From Rhyzopertha dominica (taxonomy: Eukaryota; Arthropoda; Insecta; Coleoptera; Bostrichidae), in contig QCXZ01000003.1 of the NCBI GenBank assembly GCA_025024175.1, positions 21,906,392-21,970,391 of the forward strand: 64,000 nt of DNA, given 5' to 3'. The notes beneath the pieces were generated by a model. The model saw only the letters and a list, made by a program, of their open reading frames with translations. It had not been told where the DNA came from and did no database searches. Positions within the stretch are counted from its first letter, which is position 1; every line of letters begins with the position of its first letter. Below are positions 23,387 through 34,969 of this stretch, one piece after another. A program made the translations under genes and the position numbers.

Positions 23387-25063
23387 AGAGGGTGTCCCAT
23401 TTTCGTTGTAATTGTATGGCATCTCGGTAACTATTAATGGTAGAGCGTTGCGGTTTTGACATTACTATCTTACTTTTTTGTTTTGATTTGTGCCGTACCA
23501 TCGCCATTTTTGGCCAACCAACTTTTGAATAATGTAACATTTTTTCTTCAGTTCTCGATATCTCGCTTAGGTATGTAGATACAAAAAAAGAACTGTGAAG
23601 ACACTGTTCTATATATATATTTATTTATTTTTAATCCAGTAGCGTACTCGAGATTTTTTAAGGGGTAACATTTTTGAGATATAACATAAACTAGCATTTT
23701 CTTAAAGTAAAAACCATAGTTGGCTTTGCTACGGTTTGAAAGACCTAGTTTTTTGTGATTAAGAAAATGCATACGTTTTTAGGTTTGCTTTTACTAATTT
23801 TGGTATTTTTCCAGTTTTTGTAACAAATTGATGAGATTTTACGTTGTTCGTCAAAATGGATTTGTACAATATGTCGCCAAACAATGCCTAGGTACGTATC
23901 TCCAAATAAACAATGATTTTCTATGGTTACGTGGCATTCTAGATTACTGATTATTATTTATTTATTTTCGTATGACAAGTACATATAAGATATTAACTTT
24001 TGACTTTAACTTCTGGAGACAACTCATAAATTTTTATAAAGCTTTCTTGAAAATCGACGTTCTTGGACAAAATGTGAAGTTTACTCCACTTGGGCACATC
24101 GACGATATAGATTTTCCACAGCACTCCAACAAATGTAGCCAGGAATTTGTCCATGGGAAAAGAGANCNAGTTCCGATGAAATGTGAGCCTCTTGAAGAAC
24201 GCCGTCATCCACACGACCCCTCAGAGCCATTTTCAACAAGAAATCGTACTTACTCTCCGAAATTCCTTCGATATTTAACTGACAAACTGTCAAATTTTGA
24301 TGAAATCCCAAAAACTTCAACGCATCTCCGCAAACCGACAAAACTAATTGATGACCGGGAGGATCTTAAAGATCAGGTTCGGTCGTCTAAGTGTCGGTGA
24401 TTTCTGGGTAAAAGAAACTACCCATAACCCCAAATCAGAAAGATTTGGCCACCTATATCCGTCAAGGTGACAAGAATTTGTACACTGATTACTGATAGAA
24501 GAATTGCATGAGCGCTTTTAATAGTCTTATGTATTTTTCCAAATATGCATATATTCTTTTTAATATATTAGAATTTTTACTTAATAATATAAATTATAAG
24601 TATTGTGTTTTCTTGTTCCATAGCTTTCTGGATGAATACATAAAATCTGATTTAATTGCTAACAAAATGAATAATTCCAAAACTAGTTAAAATTACCCTA
24701 ACAATGTATATATTTTCGTAATCTGACAAATAGGTCTTTTCAACCATAGCAAAGACGACTATGGTTTCCATATATAAAATGCGATTTTGGGTTATATCTC
24801 AAAAATGTGACCTCCCAAAAATTATGAGTATGCCACTGGATTCAAAATTAAAATATTTTTTTTCTATTTCTAAAAATATCTGAGGAAATGTTGCATTTTT
24901 CAAAAGTTGACTATAGCTTTAAAACAAAAGACGATATGAAAATGGCGATGGTACAGCTCAACCCGCAACAAAAAAGTAAGCAGCAATGTTGAAGTCGCAA
25001 CCCTCTAGCATTAATAGTTACCGCGAGACACCCTACAATTACAACGCAAATGGTACATTCTCC
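23387..25063. mobile_element. DNA element with long terminal inverted repeats
   Basis: A left arm (about 23387-23755) and right arm (about 24726-25063) are inverted, diverged copies of each other. Shared blocks in order from the ends are CATTTTCGTTGTAATTG, GGTAACTATTAATG, TACCATCGCCATTTT, AATCCAGTxGCxTACTC, TTTTTGAGATATAAC and ACCATAGTxGxCTTTGCTA. The termini are of the GGGTGTCCC kind. A third copy of the arm is at 52.55 kb. The middle contains a LINE endonuclease remnant. No transposase is seen, so it is non-autonomous or gutted. Confidence 0.7.
23990..24405 (-). pseudogene. LINE AP-endonuclease N-terminal remnant
   Basis: On the minus strand at 24081-24341 the frame reads LTVCQLNIEGISESKYDFL, then a VDDGVLQEAH block, then a HGQIPGYICW block. 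These correspond to the N-terminal beta strand with the catalytic Asn (NIEG), the QE(T/A)H box with the catalytic Glu, and the following GxIPGY segment of the AP endonuclease of Jockey/CR1-type LINEs. A frameshift follows, and only about 100 codons remain. Two N bases fall inside. It is nested in the long-TIR element. Confidence 0.6.
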
Positions 25064-25069
25064 AAGCAT

Positions 25070-27740
25070 GTACCCAGCGTAACACCACTTTGATCAATAA
25101 AGAAACCTATATGCTCTTAAAAAATATCTCGAATTCATTATTATTCTTATTTTTTTATTTATATTTACATTTAAAAAACAAGATTAGATAATCTTGATAA
25201 TTAAAGTACAATTCCATCTACATCAGTCTGGCAGAAGTTCTTATAATATCCTTGGAAAAGACTTTGAAAAAAATCAAAAAAGTGTGGCCCGATTGGATAA
25301 TTACCAGCAATACCTGTGGTTCTTAGGATTTGCTGGTGTGGTAAGATGTGAATTGCTTCTTTTATAATAATGAAAATTATGACGATTTACGAAACTACCT
25401 GTGGCCGTCTTATCAGAAAATTAAAGACGATTTCTACATACATTTCAAGGATCCATTTACAAGATTAAAATACTTTACAAAATTCGTTCATATAGGTAAT
25501 ACCTGTGTCAGTTATGTGATACGGTTGAAAGTTATGTTTAGGAATATGAATTTTAGGCACAAAAAACGGTTGTTCGTCGACTATAGCAGTCGTATGGCAT
25601 TTATTAAAGTTTTTAAAGTAGTTTGTAAATATCAGCGAATTTTCAAATATATATATTCAAATACGAGTAAATAAAGGATATTACACTAAGAGTTAATTTT
25701 GCTTCTACACAATATCAGTAATCTGCCAGATGAAAACATCCATTAAACTAAATCTTAAAGTGTTTTTTTGCTTATCTTGTATAATCATTACTTTTATCGA
25801 GGGATTAATTTTTAAACTTCGACAACAAAAATGAGATTGGTATATTTTCGTAATAATAGAAACTGGATATTAAAGGTTTAAAAAAAACTTTAAAATTAAA
25901 CATCCAAAACTTGCAGTCTGTGCTCTCTAAATTAAATTCGTTGCCTAAATTGTAGTACAATAAATCTCCCCCGATCTTTTTGGAACAGAATTGCTACTTT
26001 TCGATAAAATTTGTACAACTGATTTTTGAAAATTCTCTGGAATTGAGCTTCTTTGCTGTGCAAGTATCAGATCATAAAAAGTTTTCTAAGAAAATCTTTG
26101 TCATTACATGCCGAATTGGCTTCTTTGATTTTAAAAGTACTTTCACCACTCGGCTTCACTGGAAGTGACTTTATTACGCTAATGACTTTTCGAGATATTA
26201 TTTTGCGCTGTTAAAAAAATATGTTTCCTTTTTACTATCTTTAGAAAGACAAAAATAGGATATTTAAAATAAGAAATCAAAGAATTATTATTTAGGGTAT
26301 TAACTGGTAGGAACACATTTGCTTTTAATTTCACTAATAGCTTCCTATACCTAATCCCTGTTATTTTTCTCTCCAAACGAGTTAGAGAGCACACTAATTA
26401 ACAAAGAAGTCTGTTACAAATTGATCGATTTTTTTTAAATTGTGCATGTTTTTAGTAACTAATAATTACAGAAAAATTACTGGTATAAAAAATTCGGATA
26501 TCCTTTTAAATAAAAAAGTTAAAAATGCTTCCAATTTTTGGTTTCTTCCTGTATATGATTATGGTAATCTTTATTGTTGTGGTATTCATACAGGTAATAT
26601 GTTTATTAATGTCGGTTATGTTAGTTATTTGTACTTCTGCATGTTTTTGATTCTTCTTATATCAACTGACATTAAAAGTACGATATTTATCTTGATGCAT
26701 GTAAGTCGTAGTAAGCCAGTAAAATGTCGAGATATTATTTGTTCAATATTTCAACTGTGATGGTAGGTAATGCTTTTAATAGTAATGCAAATTTTTCCTT
26801 TTATAGTCTTATAATAATTGTTCAATTTGTGACAATGGTATACTGCATCTACCGAGCTAGAATAAATTTCCAGTGGCAGCAATAAGCGAATGAATATTTT
26901 AACAGTGAACGAGCGGAATGAATTTTTAGGATGTTCACACTTCAACAGGAGACGAGAGTGCAATTACATGCAGGTAACAAGGCCGCATTTGAATTGCATG
27001 TGAAGGATGTAAATTTTTACTTTACCTACGTAATACATTTGGGGAAAAGTAATTGCAGTGTCAGTGGCAGTCATGGTCACCATCCGTTTTGTGTAACCTC
27101 GTAAAACTGTCCAAAGCAGATGCAGCGAGGGAATGACGTTCCAGTTGCAAATACGGGGTGTTTCTAAAATACGTACTAAAAATGATGACACTCATCCGAA
27201 CGAATGAAAGCATGTTTTTTTTGTATTAATGGAGCTTTATATTTCCAGTAGATAAAATTTTATTGTCCTTTAAGGATATAGATTTAATTTCATAAATGCT
27301 AGCAAAAGGGGCAAAGTAAACAAAAAAATAAGTGTGGAGAGTAACTTTTTAGAGAAAACTTAAACGATTTAATTCCGAAGAACACTACAAGAAGTCCCAC
27401 TTTCAATGCCGCCCTTTACAAGTTGTCTCTTTTATAGTTGGTAGACTCTTTTATTTCTGTAAACTTTGAATACTTTTGAATTTAATCAACTATGAACTTT
27501 TTTTCTAGTCCGAAGGCGGTTTCAAACCCTTAGGATAGTTTGCAACTAGCTGTTGTAAAGGCGCTATTTACTATGCGAATAGCTACTATTGCGGCTAACC
27601 GAAATAAAAATTTATTATTGGACCTACAGTCCACCCTATGGGTGATTCCGACCCGATACGTTAAAATGATGACGTGGCAATGTTATATTTATTCCTCTGT
27701 AGGGTTTTTATGTAAAGCCCTTGATTTATTACACAGCAAC
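25070..27740. other. AT-rich stretch, no supported gene
   Basis: Several open frames of 60-108 codons exist (for example 25348-25674 and 26440-26760 on +). Their composition is dominated by Phe, Ile, Lys, Asn and Tyr, as expected for random AT-rich DNA. I recognise no domain. At about 27.15 kb ACGGGGTGTTTCTAAAATACG looks like another solo transposon end. Confidence 0.35.
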
Positions 27741-27974
27741 TCATTACCTGCAGCTTGCAGCAAACGGCTACCTACAGCATTTGTAGGTCTGTGCCACAGA
27801 CTCTGTGGTAGCATAGCCGTCTTTAGTCTACTAAAGACAGCTATGGTGGTATTCGTGAATTCATGTGGTGCTGTGGATACTATGGTTGCTAGAACTGGCT
27901 GCTATTTTCACAAGTGTTGTAATATTTACTCGTATGTACTCGTATTTAACATTTGTATTAATTTTTGTTATTAA
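27540..27974 (+). CDS. 144-codon open frame, hypothetical and doubtful
   Basis: One of the longest open frames of the window without a recognised family. It is Cys- and Leu-rich, has no clear signal peptide or domain, and overlaps a cluster of four short hairpins at 27748-27845. Codon use does not stand out. It may be an internal exon-like accident or part of an unknown element. I would not rely on it as a gene. Confidence 0.15.
   Translation: MQLAVVKALFTMRIATIAANRNKNLLLDLQSTLWVIPTRYVKMMTWQCYIYSSVGFLCKALDLLHSNSLPAACSKRLPTAFVGLCHRLCGSIAVFSLLKTAMVVFVNSCGAVDTMVARTGCYFHKCCNIYSYVLVFNICINFCY
27748..27845. repeat. cluster of four consecutive hairpins
   Basis: Four inverted repeats follow each other. 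They are CTGCA/TGCAG (27748-27760), ACCTACA/TGTAGGT (27770-27788), CCACAG/CTGTGG (27794-27808), and a 16-bp arm hairpin with one mismatch and a 2-nt loop (27812-27845, CATAGCcGTCTTTAGT). The last one shares GTCTTTxG...CTATGG text with the hairpin at 24.74-24.76 kb in the TIR element. Confidence 0.55.
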
Positions 27975-27979
27975 TCCTT

Positions 27980-30545
27980 AATGGTTTCACTCTTTTTTTT
28001 TGCTTTCTACAAACCTACCTTTACAATTTANAGGTCCATTTAGTATTGGATTCTTCAAATTTTTGCTTTATAAATTATAATTTACTAAAATCTGTTCATT
28101 CGTTTAAACGGGTTACCCCCAGTCCAGTAAAATAAAAAAGTAGAATTACCACTACATGCAATTAACATACATAAGTATATAATCAACAACAACAACAAAT
28201 CTATACCAAATAGAAATCTACAATTAAATAACGTTCTCAGCTAGAATTTTACATCATGTAGACAAGTAGACACAAAGACGTCTAACTCATTCTCGTCCTG
28301 ATAAGTGGAGGGTGCTTACTACAGTCGGTGCAACAGAAAGGAACAACAAACATCCTCATAGATCTCACTTTACACTAGATATGCAAAAATCGATGATAAT
28401 ATTTCCGGACATGTAATAAGGTCATTCGAGAACTTTTAAACGAAACAAAAATCGTTATAACCTCGTATGACATTTATTGATCTAATACGAATTACATTAC
28501 GAATGTTAGTGTAATCATGGTTCTCCATAATCATGTTCATTTTGAATAAAGAATATTCAATATCAATATTTCATTTATGTTTAATGAAATGCATGCTATT
28601 TAATGGTTCTGTAAAAATTAATGCAGTAGTATTTCTTAACATTCAAGAAGATTTTATTGGTATCTAAATCGTCCTGCAAGGGTTTCTGATCCCTAGTAGA
28701 TTTAACCGTCGTGGATTGAGACTTACAATGGACTTGTTCGCGGAATTTTAATTTTGTGTCAAATGTACGATGTACTGATATATTTGGTTATAAAAACCTA
28801 CTGGCGCAAATGAAATGAAACATTACAAATTATTCTATTATAAAGTTTTCGTGCCAAGCAGAAAACGGCCCCACGCAACAAGACTAGGCGTGTGACGTAG
28901 AAGTTCATAGGATTTCATAAGTAATCGGTGCTAGAAACATTATATTATTTATTTTTAGGACAACAAAACGTGCAACAACTTCCCATCTTATTAATGGAAG
29001 GACAAGGGTCAATTTCATCCGACACCCAGCCTCATCGAAGGGTATCGTTTTCTAATCTCTCTCTTTAAAACGAACTTTGTAGGTACTTGAATTATTTAAA
29101 TGTTACTAAAAATTTTGGGATTTCGTGTGCAGCGAAGGGTATGCAGGAATATTTTTTATTGCAATCGGCTGTTAAAACCAACACTTTTCGGTTTCATATG
29201 ACTTCTTACCAAACTCTCCCATTCAATTATTCCGTATGCAAAAATAGACTTCACTAAAGACTTATATTGTATAAAGGTCCATCTCTACCAGTTTTCCACC
29301 ACATTCCAAGCTGGAGCACTCGAAAAGATGGTAAACTGGGAACATCTACTCTGCCTGCCGTTGATTGAATACTGCTCGAACTGAGCTTGAAACCTTTACC
29401 AAAGTTACAATATGAAAGTAGTCTATTGTGGTATAGTCTATTTACCTGTACTTAACGTCTAAATTGTGTGCGTGGTAGTGGGGAATAAAGAACAGTCTGT
29501 ACTGGAAAGTCATGGGTGTTGGTTCTGATTATCCTCAACCCAACCCAACCGAGCTCGTTATATGGCTCTGCCAATTAAAGTTAGAGTTATAAGTGAAGTA
29601 TTGAAGTAAAGAAAACGATAGAATTATGAGAAGGCGGCAAAGTTACCAGCGGGGCTAAAATTAGACGGCGATAAAGCAAAGGAACGGAAATTTTTAATTC
29701 AGAAGTTCCACATATTCGTACAAGCATAAAAGGTGCAGTAAAAATGTTACGAGAACAACTTTAATGTAAATGTCACGTTTATAGATTATGTACTATACTC
29801 GATATCGGCGTGATGTCAGCAGGTTCCTAAAAGGCAACCTTTTGTTTAAATCGTTTGCCGGCGGTTTGAGCGTTTCACAAATTAGCTGACAGCTGTTGAC
29901 AAAGTATAGTGCGCGTTAGGAAAGAACTCATACCTTAGCAATGTAACATCGCCCACAATTTGAAAAAAAAACAGATACCTTTCCACGAGAAGGCGGACAA
30001 CTTGGCTATTGCAAATACATCGGCCTAAGCTGCTTGTTTCTAGTAAATGGCAGCACCTAATATATGAAAACTAGTTTTGGAATTCATATAATTAGTCAAC
30101 AAATCTTTGAACTTCACTTCAACTCAACTTCACCACATATATGCTACTTTAATCTTGTACTTATCCACATCAACACCACATAATAATCCTGAATAATTAG
30201 TTAAAAATGTAGCCATTGTGGGCGCAGTATGCAATAACTCTCTCATAACCTTGAAACCGTCCGACATTTTAGGGCTAGTACAAATGCGCCAAATTCAAAA
30301 GCTTTCAAACCTGAATTGAAGTCTGCATGCAGGGTTTTCATAGACTAGCAATTATAAATAAATAAAAGCAATAGGTATACTATAGGGTTGTTTGTTAGAG
30401 CATGTTTTTCTCTGTAAGTACAGTCTGTAGTATGTTTCGTAAATCATTTGCAAAATTTATATATTTCTAAAAAGCCACACAAAAACCAACCCTTCACCTT
30501 CTCATTTTTGTTTAAATCTTTTTTTGACACGACGAAAATAACTGA
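27980..30545. other. no gene seen
   Basis: No coding signal or delimited repeat. A segment at 29.8-29.95 kb is richer in G and C and holds TGACAGCTGTTGACA, which could be regulatory, but I cannot support more. Confidence 0.35.
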
Positions 30546-30549
30546 GCAA

Positions 30550-30770
30550 TCAGCTGGGAGCGGCCATTTTGCGGGTAGTACAAAAAACACACATGCGCAT
30601 TAATCTCACGCAACCAATTTTATTGTTTTTCGCTACTCTACGAATACTTATACTGTGTTCTGGGTTCACGTGTTTACAAAAACAAACTGGTTTAAGTGAC
30701 GTGTAGCTTCTACAATATGATCGCCTTTTGCTACAATTCGCGTACCATTTGCTAGATGGCGCTCTCACCG
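30550..30770. promoter_or_regulatory. GC-richer island with YY1/Pho-like and CTCF-like motifs
   Basis: GCGGCCATTTTG (30560-30571) matches the Pho/YY1 core GCCATTTT, ATGCGCATTAA at about 30.595 kb is NRF1-like, and TAGATGGCGCT (30753-30763) matches the Drosophila CTCF consensus (AGRKGGCGC). The island is CpG-richer than its AT-rich flanks. No transcript start or ORF is evident. It could be an insulator, a promoter or a transposon fragment. Confidence 0.3.
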
Positions 30771-30779
30771 ATACGAGCT

Positions 30780-32225
30780 ATACATATTATGGTAATACTC
30801 GATATCCTATGCAAATTGTAAGAATTCGAGATACTCATGTGTTATGAAGTACTAAAACGATAACGTTGTAATGCAAATTAACTGGACAGTATGTAGTCAA
30901 AGTTGAGAAAGTTTGCTCCTAATTCGTTTAGTTATCAGAAACGAATCAATAACAGTGATTCATTATAAAGTTACACTAAGCACTCTAGATACCATATTCA
31001 CTATCCATTAGATCCTTCATTGAATGAATTTTGTTTGACTTTGGAGGGAAGAATTTTACCTTTCTATAAGGCATACGTTCAGTAATTCATCGGTCGTATC
31101 ATTTACAATCATTAATCCAAAGTTAATCATAATGAGCTGGAAAATATCTATGAGTAAAGTGTTTACAATTTTTCAATATCGAACAAATCCAGCAAAGACT
31201 AATTACAGATTTCTCCGCTCTGTAAATCAAGTCCTAATTCTGTCAGTAATTTATCGCATACACCTTTTCTAACCGAAAGGAGAAAACATTAGAATGCCAT
31301 AACATAAATTTTAGTGAAAAACTAGTTGAACTTTGTCGTAATTGACAGTGTCGTTAGATTTTTTTCAAACACACCAAAGCGCTCGTTCACGATAACCAAT
31401 GGCAATTAAAATGATGTTTCTATAGATAAAGACCGATACAGAACTAGTTTTGGGAAATTTATCTGATATCTGTAGAGAGATAAAGGTACGCGGTATACTA
31501 AGCGCTCGAACGCAAACACAATCATTTACATAATTTAAATATCTCTACATAGTGCTTCAGAGTTATCAACCTGACTTCTAGAATTAGCAATTGTCAGAAA
31601 GCACTTACATCAGCAGATGCTAAAAATTATTGTGTAACTTATCTGAGTGTGATAACTGACCATACTTAAGTATTATTTTTAGCCACCTAAATTTGTTTGC
31701 CTTTGTAAGGTCATTTACGTCAATCACTACAAAAACAGTCCGATTTGTGTGTTTTTTTTATTCCGAAGTCAGGTCTGAAAACACCCTGCTCTTATACATG
31801 ATAGCCTTTAATAAGTAAAAATATCGATAGCATTCTATGAGTAATAACCTTCTACTCTAGCTGCATACCTATTATACTTGGTTTAAAAGTAATAGCAAAT
31901 ACACAGAGCAACATAACAAATTAAAAAAGACATTTAAATATTTAATCAAATTTTAGTTCTGCGATATTAGCGTAATCATGTTTAAGCAAGCTTTAATTAA
32001 AATGGAATAAAACGCCAACAGAAATTATTGCAATGTTCAGTTTTGTTAGTTAAACTTCGTGTCAATATTTATTTTGGTTACCTCTTTCTGGTTTTCCGGG
32101 TTGAACTTTTATACTAGATGCGGCATTTAAGAAGAAACGGCCTATATAACAAAATTAAAAAATGTTTTAAATAGAAATTGCACTAAATCAATTTGTCTAC
32201 GCCATAAAATAAAATTATTTTCAGT
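30780..32225. other. no gene seen
   Basis: AT-rich, stops in all frames, no supported structure. Confidence 0.4.
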
Positions 32226-32228
32226 TAT

Positions 32229-33098
32229 ACAGGGTGTCCCATTTTCCCTGCGCAATACACAACTTTATTTTTTAAATGGAACACCCTTTATATTTTTACA
32301 CTTTTTAATTCACCGTCGAAAATAAAAGATCTTTGAAAATTTTTATGTTTAAGTACACTATGCTAGAAAAATCTGAAAGTAAATAAAAGGGAGGTGAGAA
32401 TTTGTCCGTTCTAGGTATCCCTATGAAACATTATAAATTTACTAAAATACGCGTGTAATAGAAAACCTTAAATATTCAAATATTCAGTCATGAATAACTT
32501 AACTTTTTTTTAATAAAACGATATATTCTTTTGCATAATCTGAATCATAATTTAATTCCCTTTCGATTTCATTAAGTTTCATTAAGGTACGTTACGGTCT
32601 CCACCTCTTTACAAAAAAAAATTGTATATTTAGCCACTGTACCTCATATTCTACCACAATATTATTACTAGAATGTTTAAAAAGGCATTCGCTCATAGTA
32701 AAATGACAAAATACGAAACAACGCTAACAAAGCACTAAATAACCATAAGCGAAAGCAAACACTACTCAAACGGTAATAACAACTAATTAAGTTTATAAAC
32801 AATGCTCAGTGTCGCTCATTTTCTTGAAAACATAAACAAGCGCGTTTTTTAAAATCCCTGTCTATCCTTTCGAACATTGGGGCTATGATATCACGAAGTA
32901 CATTAAATATTCTGTTTCACAGTTCAGCAGTTGTAGTAGAAGGCGTGCTATAAACCCACATGTCATGTCTCAAAACTGGAGATTCAGCCGGTCAGTTAAC
33001 TGGACTCCTCGAAATTCAAAATTGCAAGAATATACAAGGTGCTCCATTAAAAAAATTAGTATGGTATTGTCTAGAGAATATGGGACACCCTATATAAC
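32229..33098. mobile_element. non-autonomous TIR element with CAGGGTGTCCC ends
   Basis: The left end reads TATACAGGGTGTCCCATTTT and the right end, inverted, TATATAGGGTGTCCCATATT. Further in, CTTTATTTTTTAAATGGAACACC (two blocks, left) matches an inverted AATTTTTTTAATGGAGCACC at about 33.03-33.06 kb. So the TIRs are about 70 bp, with a TA at each outer end, as in Tc1/mariner-type elements. The interior of about 730 bp has no transposase. Confidence 0.65.
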
Positions 33099-33116
33099 CG
33101 AAAACAATTTTATGTC

Positions 33117-33500
33117 GTGTATAAATTGATGTTTTATTTTATTATCTATATTAACGGAACTACAGTCCGTCCCGTTTTAAGTGCCGCGACCAGTAGATAT
33201 ATTGAAATTTATCGTAATAAAAGGAAGTCGGATTTGAAATTATTTAAGAATTTTTACAACAAGTTGAGAGAAGTTGGTTCTTTTACACTGAAGCGAGAAA
33301 CTATGCGACGTAGGAAAACAATTGCTGTTTAGTGACAGGAAATTCTGAATAAATGAAATGAAAATCCTGCGGATCCGGAAGTATGCATCAGGTCATCACT
33401 GTTAAGAATCCTTCATCATCCAATTCGGGCACGGGTTTTGCTGTTTCCAACAGGAAAGACATGTTCGCCACAAGGCTCCACAAGGTATAAAACACAATTT
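33117..33500 (+). pseudogene. insect mariner-type transposase N-terminal remnant
   Basis: The plus frame reads SRYIEIYRNKRKSDLKLF, then FYNKLREVGSFTLK. This has the pattern (Y-x-x-x-x-N-R-R-x-P/S...F...L...GSF) of the helix-turn-helix domain found at the N-terminus of many insect IS630/mariner-like transposases. After a stop near 33.33 kb, SLLRILHHPIRAR (about 33.4 kb, another frame) resembles the second helix-turn-helix (VLRILH) of the same proteins. It abuts the right TIR of the preceding element but lies outside it. Confidence 0.5.
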
Positions 33501-33530
33501 AACACGTAGCTGTCGCTGAACTGTTGTAGA

Positions 33531-33580
33531 CAGGGCCGGATTAAGCCATGTGGGGGCCTCATGGGTACATCATGGAAAAT
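33531..33580 (+). mobile_element. hAT-like terminal fragment
   Basis: CAGGGCCGGATTAAGCC followed by a GGGGGCC run is a typical hAT-type terminus. No inverted partner was found in the next few kb. Confidence 0.35.
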
Positions 33581-33599
33581 AGATTACCACCTCGATATA

Positions 33600-34395
33600 C
33601 CCAATATATGCATGAGTAAATGATTCACAAGCAGGCTATACAAAAATCTTCTTTAATTTACGAAAATGAACAACTACACTTTTAACTTCTTTAATAACAA
33701 TATTAGTCCGACGACATTGCACCATATACTAAGTTGCACATATATAAGTTTATGGTAGATGAGTCAAATATGACTGCTGTGAACATCTACGTTTATAGAG
33801 TTCTATTTAAGATGGTACAGTACTTTGTTTTTGCGCTGGTGCCCGCTTAGCCATATATCACGGAAGAGATGACAGAATCCAGTTACGCGTCAAACATTTT
33901 TAAAACGAAATTAAAAAATATTGCTATTGGCTGCATAAATTTAGAAGTGCGTGAAAAATCTTGTCTCATATTGTTACTTATTTATCATCAAACTGTTACT
34001 ACAATCTTTTGTTAAACTTAAACCGATGTATGGACATCGCCTACTATCGGTGTTTGTTTAGCGATATATCGATAGTATCGAATTCTATTTTTCGATGGGA
34101 TTCGATGTTGATACGTCAATATTGCCCTAACTTCTGCCATGTTTAGCCTCCGGGCGAGTTATGTTGTAAACACCCCACTAATAACACTAATATATCACTA
34201 TACATTATGGATAAGGTTAGGATTTATAATACCTAGGTATATAATATATTGGTAATATGTTTGCACCCAATTCTTATAGTTATGAGTACTCAGCATGGTA
34301 CTTATTTTTATTTATTCTTATGAATCATTAATACATTACATAGTTCTGTTAATTTCATGCGACTGCGGTCGACTTTTATGAAAGCGTTTTATTCA
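33600..34395. other. no gene seen; TATCGATA cluster at 34.05-34.10 kb
   Basis: The only structure is GCGATATATCGATAGTATCG (34.06-34.08 kb), like the palindromic clusters elsewhere. Otherwise non-coding. Confidence 0.4.
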
Positions 34396-34399
34396 ACGA

Positions 34400-34960
34400 T
34401 AAGAGATGTCGCATTTGTACACATGTATTTATTTATTCTGGATAGAGTATTGAAGAAAACCGCAGAAAAACACCTATCAGATCTCTATTGTCTTAAGCCA
34501 ATCTTCAACACCTTCATCAACACCATGGATAAACGCAAAACCACAAGGCCATGCTGTACGGGGGCATCTGTTGACCATATGTTCAATTTTTTAGAGGGGG
34601 TCTCCACATTCACAAGAAGGGTTGATAGATGGATCCGATTTATTAAGAAAAAAGTTGCATTTCCCATGACCAGTGCGAAGGCTATTTAGAGTGACCCAAG
34701 ACTTTCTCGGGAGGTCAGTTCCTTCTACCTTCTGTAGGATCGTCTATAAGCTGTTGATCGAATATATCATGTTTCTTAAGTTATCAAGCAGAATACCATC
34801 CATCTTCAATGGTATAAAAAGAGGTTTTCTGGAAGTTAACCGAGTTGTAGGCAACTCTTGCAGATCTTGGGAAATCAGAAATTCGTTAAGAGCTGATTGA
34901 TATTTTTGCCAAACTGTCTGCGAATGTCCGGAGAAGCAATGTTTGAAAGAATCGAAAGCC
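34400..34960 (-). pseudogene. 3' end of a Jockey-type LINE ORF2
   Basis: On the minus strand: DLPRKSWVTLNSLRTGHGKC (shared by two adjacent frames, about 34.63-34.72 kb), then CECGDPL, IEHMVNRCPRTAWP, and VEDWLKTIEI. This is the well-known C-terminal tail of many arthropod LINE ORF2 proteins, with a C-x-C...H-x4-C zinc-knuckle-like pattern. Only the last 120 or so codons are readable. Upstream text to 34.96 kb is more decayed. The plus-strand open frame at 34357-34689 is an antisense shadow. Confidence 0.65.
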
Positions 34961-34969
34961 TAAAACCCA

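Noticed and set aside
34357..34900. Plus-strand open frames of 110 and 75 codons
   Set aside because: They are antisense to the LINE ORF2 tail on the minus strand.
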